A stretch of DNA of 64,000 nucleotides from Isoetes taiwanensis. Taxonomy: Eukaryota; Streptophyta; Lycopodiopsida; Isoetales; Isoetaceae. The position numbers were made by a program, and so were the translations under genes. Positions 55,137 to 64,000 of this stretch are shown piece by piece; positions within the stretch are counted from its first letter, which is position 1; each line of letters starts with the position of its first letter. Under the pieces are notes generated by a model, which saw only the letters and a list, made by a program, of their open reading frames with translations, made no database searches and was not told the origin of the DNA. The stretch covers positions 9,066,779 through 9,130,778 of the forward strand of contig JAJEKV010000035.1 of the NCBI GenBank assembly GCA_021234155.1, written 5' to 3'.

Positions 55137-57079
55137 GAATCCTTAAGGCAATTATCGGACTAGATGGTTTGCCAAGCGGGAATGATGAACATCCTGAACC
55201 TTTAACCAAACTTCTTCCACCAGATGAAAAGTAGAGGTGGTCCACAATAGAAGGAAGCAAATCACCTGAATCTGTATGCAAGATAGGCCACCAAGGAGCC
55301 GATTCCCAATGAAAAATAACCAAAGACATATTAGCTGCACAAGCTGAGGCAAACTCCAAGGTTTTAGCTACCAGGGCGGGAGGGGGAAAACAATAATTAT
55401 TGAAACCAGACCAAGACTGAGAAAATGCATCCGGAGGTGACGGCCAAGATAGGGTGCCAACAATTAAAGCTAGGAAGTTGTTGATTTGTAAGATTAGCAA
55501 AACGGTCAACATCATGGGGGCCCCAGGCTTCATCAATGATGCGAAAAGTGGTCTGGGAGAGACTGTAGTCATCAAAATCTTGTAATTTAGATAGGTAATC
55601 AGCCCATTGGTTCAAGCTTCTAGGGATCCAAGCGGGCTTAAGGGAAATTCGATAATGTAGACATAAAGTATAGATGCGCAAACACAAAAAATGCAGCTCC
55701 AGAATGGGAGACCCGCCTTTATTAAGGATGTAGAATGCATTAAGGGAATCTCCAAAGGCTATAACTCGAGAAGACCTCAACGAGGGCCCATGCTGGCTGA
55801 GGAAAGTAAGAAGGGCTTGAAGTTCGCGAGAAGTAGAGGACGCTAACCTATCAGAAGCAGAAAGGAGGCCCGAAAAATTGGAGCAAGGATTGTCACCATG
55901 TAGCCACACCCCCCAACCAGAACTACTAGCATCATAACATAAGGATCTATAAGGAGCAACAGGTTCCCAAAGGTAAGCCGAATTCAAGGTATCAAACCAA
56001 TCAACCCAGGCACGAATTTCAGTAAGCACAAGAGGGGTAAGGGGAAGATGTTGAGACCAAGAAGAAATGGAAGCATATAAAGAAAACAAATGAAAGGAGA
56101 GCAATCTAATGAACGGGCCAAACACCAAGCGGAAAGAGTCCAACATACCCATGAAAGAGGCTAGAGTACGGGCACGGACACGGGAGCACGACAAGAGCTT
56201 AGAGGCTAATGCCATAAACTTTTCTTTCCTGGAAGAAGCAATGGAGAGAAAACCTGTAGACGTATTCAAGACAAAGCCCAGGAATTTAGCTTCGCAGGAC
56301 GGTTGAAGTTGACACTTATGCAGAGCTAAGACAAACCCTGCATCCTCAAGGTCATGGAGGATAAGAGCCTGAGCATGAGAAAATTTAGTAGCACAAACCG
56401 CAAAAAGGAAATCATCAATGTAAGGCGAGCATCGGTAGCCCAAGGAACGCCACCTGCGAACCAATTGACGCATGAGCTTGGTGAAGACAAAACAAGCTGT
56501 TGAAAGACCAAATGGAAGGGATGTGAACATGTAAAAGCGGCCTTCAAATTCAAAGCCCAGGAAAGTCCAAAAGTCTGGGTGAATGTCAACATGATGATAG
56601 CCCGAGTGCAAATCAATGGTAAAAAGAAAATCCCCTTTGCGCAGAATAGCGGGCACTTCCTTTATGGTTTCATACTTAAAAGTGGTCTGCAACAAAAAAG
56701 AGTTCACAAAACGAAGGTCAAGAATCAAGCGAAATTTATTATTAGCCTTTGGGACCACACTAAGTGGAGAACATATGAACGGACGGGATGTGGAAGGAGT
56801 CGCAGCACCAGAATGAAGCAGGTCTTGGATAGCAGAGCGAACAAAATTGGCATGTGTGAAAGTAGGTTTATGATTAGGCTGAAACCAAGGAAAACGAGGA
56901 GGGCCATTTAGCCATGGCAGTTTATAACCATTAGCCACCCAGTCCAAAACCATGGCAGAAGAGCAAAAGGACTGCCAAAAAGGAAGGTGAACCTTGAGCC
57001 TGTTCTTTAGATAACGTATATCGGGATGCAGTTGTGTCTCAAGGGGCGGAGTGCAAAACTCTGAAACCACCAACCACAA
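55090..57079 (-). pseudogene. DIRS-type reverse transcriptase - RNase H, one frameshift
   Basis: The frame from 57079 runs 560 codons to 55397. RT blocks include RPFICSPLSVVPKANNKFRL, LDLRFVNSFL, FLFTIDLHSGYHHVDIHPDF (first catalytic Asp), FTSLPFGLSTACFVFTKLM and the catalytic YIDDFLFAV, then LHKCQLQPSCEAKFLGFVL. RNase H follows with CYDASSSGWGVWLHGDN, STSRELQALLTFL, VIAFGDSLNAFYILNKGG and LNQWADYLSKL. The family-typical tail WGPHDVDRFANLTNQQLPSF is present. At about 55430 a one-base shift moves the conserved continuation PPDAFSQSWSGFNNYCFPPP and ESAPWWPIL to the overlapping frame ending about 55087. No adenine methylase domain is seen. Confidence 0.9.
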
Positions 57080-59636
57080 ATATTAGAAAATGAAACCATT
57101 GTTAGAGCACAACAACCTCACAGTTGTTAACCAACCAACTTCCAAAAGAGATCCCTTCGGGAACCAAAAAAGTAGTCACCTAAAAAGTTACCAACGCATT
57201 CCTAATAAAACATCAACCCAATGGTTAGTCGCCACTCAAAACTTGAAGCATCACACAAAGGCTCATAACCTGAAGACTTACAACTCCCAAGCATGCGACT
57301 AACAGGCAAGAAGGCACACACGTCAAATAACCTTAACAGAAAAGGAATGGAAACCAGACGACACCGAGGCACCGACACATTGAATAACCAGCAACAAGCA
57401 TACCAAAATAACTGTTAGGATATGCAAGACAGTATAGCTACGGCCATGATGGTCTAACATGATGACGAGACAACTTCTAGGAAAGGTACACTTGCAATGG
57501 TGACTAAAAAGATTTGCAAAATAAGAATAAACTTAGCAACATCAACAAGCGAAATATCATTATTGAAAAACCAAACAGTCTAAGTTATAGTAATTTAACA
57601 ATCTAAGTTCTAGAAATTTAACGGGATAGCTATATTGACAACACCACAATCAAAGCAAGGCTACATAGCCATGTGCGTCCAAACTATCTGTACCTATTAC
57701 AAAGGTGCAACTTCCACAACTCATAAGGATTACCGTATGCCACAAATAAGCCATAACAAAGGTGCCACTTCCACAACTCATATGGATTACCGTAAGCCAC
57801 AAAATAAGCCATAAGATAAGCTAATGAACTATATTCCTAAGTAAATCGAACTTAAGACCATGGCAAAGGCCATCATCCGACACTCCGACCACTGTAGCAT
57901 TCCAGACTAGGATCGAATGCAATAGCGGCACTTCCCACCAAGATTCGCACTGACCACGAGCCCAAACCACATTCGATCAAGACCAAAGGATGCGAGGAAT
58001 TCGTCTGATCCGGGAGTTGCGAGTGAAACAAATCGGGGGTTGAATAAACCACAACCGGATTACGCTCTTGGATAGCGCACACAACACACGGGAAATCCAC
58101 TAACTACTTAACCTGTTTTAAGTTAAAATATCCAGCATTTGGCCTAGACGAATAGGCTACAAAACAACCACGATACAAGAAGAAGGTGGTTTGCATGCAT
58201 GATTATCAGCCTGAAAAGAAATGATGCTGTGCCAGGTGAAAGCTGTGAATTAGACTTTTGAAAGACTAGGCAGAACCTAAGGCTAAGCAAGCAGGAAATG
58301 GAAAATGATAGAGCCAAGAGGAACTAAACAGAAAGTGATGACAAACATAGGCAGACCTCATGTGAGAGAGACCTTCTAAGATAATTTGAATCTAGAACCT
58401 TGAAACTTCTGCAACGTGACCAAATCCAGTGTATCAGATAGAAGATAACCCCTTCCCAGCACTGATGCACACTTTAGCATCGTAATAAAAACTATCACTG
58501 AGGTACTATCATGAATACATCAGTCTTATCCATGCTAAATAAAAGCAACAAAACACCCGTGAAGACAAGAAATAGATGGATTAAGGTCCTACATGCTGAT
58601 TTGAGTTATCTACCAGCCCATTGTCTCAATGTTAAGAAGCCATGCATCAGCTGCCCACTGGACATTCTTTGCACAAGGTAATGCTAAGCATTCCAAACTA
58701 TTTACTGTAGAAAACTCTATCTCACTTAGTATCAAAGGTATGCCTGAACGAATATTCGTAGACTTAAGACAACAACTAACAAGCAAGCAAATGTCAGGAC
58801 TATGATCAATGGTAAATGGTACAGTACAACCGCATACAGCTCCCAGCTATGGCTAAATGCTTGCACACCTTGCTTGATATGATCAAAGGCACAGATTTGT
58901 GTCAATCCAGAAATAAGATTACAAACTTTAGTGGCTGAGTTTCCCGCTCAAGGAATATCCAGAAAATAAGATTACTTGCTTTGTGTGTCTGACTCCAGCT
59001 GTGGCGCATAAGAATGTTCCTTCCTTTCTAGAATTTTGCGTCAAGTATACTGTTTGATCTCTCATAACTGTTTGATCTCTCATAACCCAGGCATTATGGT
59101 TTGATAATTAAGGTTTTGATATTTTAAATTTCCGGGTGTCAAGTAATTTGCTACTTTTGGAGTTTGACAAACTTGCATGAGAAACATGGTACGGAGATGC
59201 AAAGGACGTCCCGGAGAATTGGACAACATATGACAGTACATCCTAAATACATCCAGAGTCCCATAACATAACTAAAATCATCCAGCATCAACATCCTCCA
59301 TCACTGAAAGAAAATGCAAGAAATTGCTGAAGACCTACCTATTGCCTCAGTTCTTACAAGACCAAGATAAGAAGACGCGTAATGAAAGTTCACAGCTTAC
59401 AAATTTTGTGACAAATATTTATCAGAATATGACAATTCATTGCAGGTTCATGGCAGAATTCCAAAGTAGCTTCTTAGGACAAAAATTAAAGGGTCACACA
59501 ATATCAACAATTAGAGAGACTCAACGAAACAGAATAACAAGCTAGACTCAACGAAAAACATAGCAACAAGAATCAAAACTTACATTCATCACAAATACAA
59601 AGGAACAAGATAGTGCCAAAGAAAAAGTCCAGCACA
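57080..59636. other. DIRS-type element internal spacer, 2.5 kb, non-coding
   Basis: No gene is recognised between gag and RT. A consensus-like 5' splice site (GTAAGTTTTG, minus strand, near 59583) follows gag, and a pyrimidine-rich TTTCAG lies near 57062 inside the RT frame start. The spacer could be an intron or simply degraded sequence. A short local repeat (AAAGGTGCAACTTCCACAAC / AAAGGTGCCACTTCCACAAC) lies near 57700 and 57758. Confidence 0.45.
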
Positions 59637-60400
59637 TTAAGCGGGCTTATAAAACAGTGCATTTGCATTAGGTGCATTTGGAAGGCGAAGCTGTTGAGGG
59701 GCTGGGGAAAGCAAGTTCTTAGCCGGACAAGAGGCTGCCAAGTGCTCGGGACTCTGACAAATGAAACAGTTGAGTTGCTTCTTGTTACCGAATCTTTTAT
59801 TCTGTGAAGTACCTTTCAATTCCATGGCCATCCTTCTAGCTTCCCTAAGCTTCTTATCGCCATCCGATGGATTAAGATCACTAAATTCATAGCATTCCGC
59901 AACTGCTGGTCCTTCCCTGTCCCTTATCCAAATTAAATTCTTTTGCTCAGAAATGACAGACATACCTTTATCAATCTTCGCCTTGGCGATTGGATCCAAA
60001 GTTTTGGACAACCGAAGATGGCTCTCCAAATCTGAAAAAGCGTCTTCAATGCCGTTGAAACTGTCCCATAATTTGACGTTGCTCGGATACTTGAGTACCG
60101 GCGTTCTAGATTTCTTGCTTTTGCGCTCTATCTCTTCCTGCAAAGCTGCAATTTTGGATTCTAAGACTGTCAAATCTTCCGTCTTAAATTTTGAGGCTGC
60201 GGTTGAGCCACAATTCTTGCCTCCAAAGAATTCAACTGATCTGCTCTATCTGTGGCCAATTTCATAATCTCTTGAGCCCAAGCCGGGGCTTGTAAATCTG
60301 TTGGGGACTCTCCAGGAGAGCCGTTGACCGCTGCAGAAGCGGAGGCAAACCCATTAGAAGCAGGTCGCTTGCCAAGCCTGCTCGAATCACCACGTGCCAT
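59637..60400 (-). pseudogene. DIRS-type gag with zinc knuckle, one frameshift
   Basis: The start at 60400 reads MARGDSSRLGKRPASNGFAS and runs to about 60175 with a coiled segment (IMKLATDRADQLNSLEARIV). A shift in the AAAATTT run near 60183 then moves to the frame of the 60173-59637 block: DLTVLESKIAALQEEIERKS, LWDSFNGIEDAFSDLESHLR, REARRMAMELKG. It ends with a CCHC zinc knuckle LNCFICQSPEHLAASCPAKN and stops at 59637. DIRS ORF1 proteins form the nucleoprotein particle. The coiled coil plus a single CX2CX4HX4C knuckle is consistent with that role. Confidence 0.78.
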
Positions 60401-60668
60401 TGCTTTGTAAACCTTACACCGGAGCACTAAAGAAAACCACCCTGAGTTGTGAAGACCAAAGAAACGTAACAGCAACAAGCAACAGGAAAACGAAGAGTAG
60501 AAGGACAGGACGATGCGAGGGAAAGAAAATTGTAAAGGAAGATGGTGCGCACAAGAGAAACGATGCTAAGAGAAATGGTGACAGAGCAAGAGGAAGACGT
60601 CAGAGAAAAGAACCCAGCGACCAACAATTGGGGAAGAGAGCTCACCCAGCGACCAACAATCTGGGGAA

Positions 60669-60850
60669 GAGAGCTCGGGAACAATCTACCAAATGGAGAT
60701 GCATGCACAAAAGCGCTGATGCCAAAACACTCGAAAGCCAAGCTACAAATAGGGCAAACTCCTGGCAGTTGCTAACTACCCGGGACACTTGTCCCTTAGC
60801 TCTAGAAGTCCATTTACCATCTATTCGTTGAAAACGAAGGTAAATGGGAC
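60669..60850 (-). repeat. DIRS-type element repeat A, 5'-terminal copy (A1)
   Basis: About 182 bp, matching 53950-54135. Shared landmarks are GGGAACAATCTACCAAATGG, GCCAAGCTACAAATAGGGCA and GACACTTGTCCCTTAGCTCT, ending GGTAAATGGGAC exactly at the insertion boundary. Next to it (60608-60671) a 34-bp unit CCCAGCGACCAACAATYTGG... is tandemly duplicated. Confidence 0.88.
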
Positions 60851-62638
60851 ATCTTTACACTGCGGGCACTGATTGAAGACAGCCGGAACCATCGGCAGGA
60901 CTTGTATTGCTGCTTTGTGGACTTCTCGAAGGCTTTTGATATGGTCCCCCGGGAAAAGCTATGGGCTAGACTGCGTCAACTGGGGCTGCCGCTGCCTGTG
61001 CGAATGCCATATGGTGGTATGTATGAGAGTTGTTTTGGCGGGATGCGGCCCGGACGGACCAAGCATTCACCCAGTAGTATCGGGGTCGGCGCAGGGTTGC
61101 CCCCTCTCACCAACACTTTTACATTGATCGGTTAGAGCCCCGGCTTCTGCGAGCATGGGGGGGAGGGGGTGGCATACGGCTTTTGCACGGGTCATCCGTA
61201 GCTCATCTATGCGGACAAGGTTGGCCTTCCGCCCCCACCCGAAGCTATGCGGTCTCATCACGGATGCCCTAGACACATTACGTGGGGCTTCTGAGACATC
61301 TTGGCGTGAATCTGCCAAGACCCGGGGGTGGTTCTCATATCCTCTTCCGCCACCCCCGCCTCCTGCACTCACATATCGGGGGACTGACTGTGGAGGTCAC
61401 GCCCACCTACAAGTACCTAGGGGTGGAGTTCCCCTCCTCGCTCTGTTGGGAGGCATCTATCCGCTTGGGTGACGGCCAGGCTGGCGCTTTATGCCATCTT
61501 GGAACTTGATCACCGGTGAGAGCTCTATGATTGGGGCCATCGGTCACATCTGTTTTGAACCTTTGCTCGAGCACTGTCCTTCTATCTGAGGGTCGAGGTT
61601 TGGGGCGATCGTCTCTTTGGCGACACTGGATTGGAATGACTTGGGCAGGTGCGAAGGCATTTTTGCACGGGCACTTGGGGTGAAACCTTCAGTCCCCTAT
61701 CGGTCTCGGGCTGCAGAAAGGCTGGATTCTTGCCGCTTCGGGCCGGCCCGTATGATAGACACATCGTCTATTTTCAAAAAGTGGTTACTATGGGTGATGC
61801 TCGGTTCCCGCACCGCTTACGTTGTGGCAATGGGCCCTTGATGGCTCGGGGCTGTTGGAGGGGTAAAGAGATCAGTGGTTCGCCCGGATGGAACGTGCGA
61901 GGACAACAGTGCGTGCAGGTGGACCAGAGGCCGATCATGACAGCCTGCGGGAGTACACGGGACGCTTGCTTCCTTGGCAAGCTCGGGACCCCGGCTCTAG
62001 AGCAGTCAAAATGGCCCATTACAAGGAGCACATCAACCCCGTGTTAGCCCGGGGCCGCGGCTCTACCGTTCTCACCGCCCCTGAAAAAGCCGCAGACTCA
62101 TTGCCTCCATTCACGCGGGTGCCCACCATCTTCGCATCAAGGCGGGCGGGTGGATTGGGAGCCCCGCTAGGTGAGGGCTCTGTCAGTCTTTGTCAAGCGG
62201 GTGCCATTGAGGATGAGTCTCACACTTTCCGGGAGTTGCCCGGCGATTCGGTCGGATCCGGGCCAGATCGCTCCCTTAGTATGGTAGGACTTGCCCCCCT
62301 ACATCTGCGATGAACACACCCGTCGATCGTGTGCCCCGGGGTCATTACATTCAGAGGGAGGCTTGGACTGCGAGCTCACCTTTGCCCCCGCCTGGTTGCC
62401 CGCTGATTAGGCACTACGGGTGCGGTGCATGAGTGTATATATTTGTGTGTTTTTGCATTTTATATACTAGGACAGTTTGTCAGCAGGCTGATTGCTGCCA
62501 CGGTTTTTCCCTCGAAAACCCTTCGGGGCGGGGGTTTTTTAATCTGGGTAGTAATCCGCTTGCTGCGTTTTTGTATTGGGTCCCATAGACCGATTGGTCT
62601 CCGTGGACAATAAAAATATCTTCCTTCCTTCCTTCCTA
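60851..62638 (+). pseudogene. GC-rich LINE, RT and 3' end right of the DIRS insertion
   Basis: The sequence resumes with IFTLRALIEDSRNHRQDLYC, then CFVDFSKAFDMVPREKLWAR (RT palm Asp). It continues degenerately through VGAGLPPL (from RQGCPLSP), TPTYKYLGVEF, WNDLGRCEGIFARALGVK and a Cys/His finger (LCQAGAIEDESHTFRELP). The 3' UTR has GGTTTTTCCCTCGAAAACCC, CGATTGGTCTCCGTGGACAA and a (TTCC)n tail at 62621-62638. Frameshifts are numerous. The strikingly high GC content contrasts with the AT-rich outer LINE. Confidence 0.85.
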
Positions 62639-63480
62639 CCCAAAAAGGTGTTATGAGGTTGCCCTTTGCTGCTTTACTTATTGCTTTATGTTACTGAGGT
62701 CTTAACCAAAGTTGTCCTTCCTTCTATAAAATTAAAGGCTTACTTTGCCAGGCTAGAATGGTTGTCTGACTATAATTTAGTATGCACATGACGCTTTCAT
62801 TGTTTTGGAAGCCAAAGATAGATACATCAATAATTTCATCGAAGCAATGAAAGATTTTGGCCAAGCCTGGGATGTTATTCTTAACATGTATAAGTGCAAC
62901 ATTCACTTAACCTGATCAACACCCATGGTATTAAGATCACGCCGTCTCAGTAAGTCATAACCTTGCTAGGCCTATCTCTTGCTATCAACCTGAACATCAA
63001 ACAAGTCTGGGATCCCATCATCAATAGAATTAAGAAAAATGTTGGGTGACTCAAGAATTCCATGTCTTTTGCAAGAAGAGCGATCTTAGCATACTCTATT
63101 GTACCAGTACCCATGTCTATTTCTCATCGCCCTAATTGCAAATAGAAAATCATATAAGCAGCTAGAAAAAATTATGAAAGATTGTATCTGGAGCAGTATG
63201 CACATTGTAAGTTGGAAGAAAATCATCAACCCCAAAAAGAAATGTGGCCTTGGATGCAAAAACCATTTTTTGCAAGTCCAAGCCTTTGGAGCCAAAGATA
63301 TCTAGAAAGCCATTCATGGCATGAACTCTCTTGAAATGAAATTCATCAGATGTTGGGTTTCAAAAGAGCAAACCCTTCAGCAGCAAAACTATCATGCAAA
63401 GCTCCTTGACTCATCTTATGCCCAGTTCACCCCAACTTGCAAATATCTCCTATATTGAGAATTCTCTAGAAGGTCTAGAC
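62639..63480 (+). pseudogene. Outer L1-like LINE, RT 3' part
   Basis: Continuation of the LINE broken at about 53490. Readable pieces are CPLLLYLLLYVTEVLTKVVL (RT motif around QGCPL), SLNLINTHGIKITPS, ITLLGLSLAINLNIKQVWDP, and RKSYKQLEKIMKDCIWSSMH followed by CGLGCKNHFLQVQAFGAKDI. The last parallels KAGGLGCKSLFLQAQVLGAK of the intact LINE at 11.3-14.6 kb. Many stops occur. The YADD box falls in a damaged stretch around 62790-62870. Confidence 0.8.
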
Positions 63481-63510
63481 CAAAGTTTTTCCCAACTATA
63501 TCCATAATAG

Positions 63511-64000
63511 CATAGATGCCAATGTCAGGGCATCTCCATCTTTTGGGATTTTATTAGTTTTCGTCGAGGTACTCGTGCGTCTCAGGCATCTGTTCAACAT
63601 TCTTCCCAGGTCCAAGCTCCCATTATCACTTCTTCATCTATTCATGATCAACCTTTGCCGGTTGCTTTGCATTCCTCGTCTATGGAAGATGCTCTACATA
63701 CAGTTCCGGTGGTGTCACCCTTAGCACCATCAGCTGCAGCTATAGTTCCTACTACTCTCCACGATGTTGCTTCTGCCTCTCATGCTTCTGAGGTTGTTAT
63801 AGCTGATGATCCTAATCTTCAGTGTGCTAAAGAGTCATGGCAACAGGTCAATTGGAAGAAGGCAGCGAGGAAGAAGTCTGTTATGTCATCTCACGAGGCT
63901 ATCCTGCCTCGTACTATTCAGTGGCATGATAATTTAATGTCTGTTGATGATCATCTCGATGACACAGAACATGATGATTGTGATGAGGCTATTAAACGGC
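63511..64000 (+). CDS. Open frame running off the window, probable LINE ORF1
   Basis: A stop-free frame opens after a TAG at 63508-63510 and is still open at 64000 (163 codons). It is Ser/Ala/Pro/His-rich (VQHSSQVQAPIITSSSIHDQ; VSPLAPSAAAIVPTTL), followed by ESWQQVNWKKAARKKSVMSS and an acidic end DDHLDDTEHDDCDEAIKR. The W-x-x-V-x-x-K-K-A-x-R-K-K box resembles the linker region of plant L1 ORF1 proteins. The first in-frame ATG is at about 63681, so the true start is unclear and may lie in a 5'-truncated region. The identity is tentative. Confidence 0.45.

Larger units (their letters stand above)
53625..60850 (-). mobile_element. DIRS/PAT-like tyrosine-recombinase retrotransposon, 7.2 kb, no TSD
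   Basis: In element sense (minus strand) the order is terminal repeat A1 (60850-60669), gag (about 60400-59637), a 2.5-kb spacer, RT-RNase H (57079 to about 55090), tyrosine recombinase (about 55060-54260), and repeats B1 (54166-54136), A2 (54135-53950) and B2 (53655-53625). Split direct repeats A1 ... B1-A2 ... B2 are the PAT/Ngaro arrangement. The insertion is clean: LINE sequence GACCAT | ATCTTTACA joins in frame with no target duplication, as expected for integration through a recombined circle. There is no integrase or aspartic protease. gag, RT and YR each carry frameshifts, so this copy is inactive. I know the group mainly from algae, fungi and animals. Confidence 0.9.

Noticed and set aside
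1-64000. CRISPR array, bacterial operon or phage content
   Set aside because: The repeats present are not evenly spaced with unique spacers. Genes have spliceosomal introns, and poly-A retroposons dominate, so the DNA is nuclear eukaryotic.

Overview
The window looks like nuclear DNA of a land plant. The one intact host gene is a five-exon glucuronosyltransferase of the plant sphingolipid pathway (IPUT1/PGSIP6 type), with canonical GT-AG introns and its closest remembered relative in Arabidopsis. The rest is AT-rich, gene-poor and dominated by retroelements and decayed genes. A non-flowering plant is a guess, based on the abundance of LINEs and a DIRS-type tyrosine-recombinase retroelement, which I do not associate with seed plants; the sequence does not prove it.

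Layout. 0-8 kb: short tandem duplications, a 5'-truncated L1-like LINE with an 18-bp target duplication, and a zone of repeated CACGCCAAGCGTG palindromes. 8.3-16.5 kb: a decayed minus-strand gene for a coiled-coil, zinc-finger-like, lysine-rich protein of unknown function. It is split by a 239-bp MITE and by a 6-kb LTR element that itself carries a nearly full-length LINE RT. 18.9-22.5 kb: a broken RlmN-like radical-SAM rRNA methyltransferase gene whose central exons are tandemly duplicated. 24-28.4 kb: a heptanucleotide microsatellite grown beside a LINE tail, a LINE ORF1+endonuclease block, and a minus-strand LINE 3' half. 29.5-30.3 kb: a Mutator-like MITE. 30.9-31.7 kb: an electron-transfer-flavoprotein alpha pseudogene with three nonsense codons. 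35.5-39.7 kb: a decayed Pif1-type helicase followed on the same strand by a gag-like/endonuclease segment. 40-45.4 kb: palindromic repeats, LINE tails, a foldback and a hAT MITE. 46.2-48.3 kb: the intact IPUT1-like gene. 48.3-53 kb: mostly empty, with one LINE remnant. 53-63.5 kb: a three-level nest, with a DIRS/PAT-like retrotransposon inside a GC-rich LINE inside an L1-like LINE. 63.5-64 kb: an open reading frame running off the edge, probably LINE ORF1.

The main items for follow-up are the DIRS-type element, with split direct repeats and a near-palindromic end junction, inserted without target duplication; and the helicase plus endonuclease arrangement. All coordinates come from reading the sequence by eye. 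Family assignments rest on recognised motifs, not on database searches.
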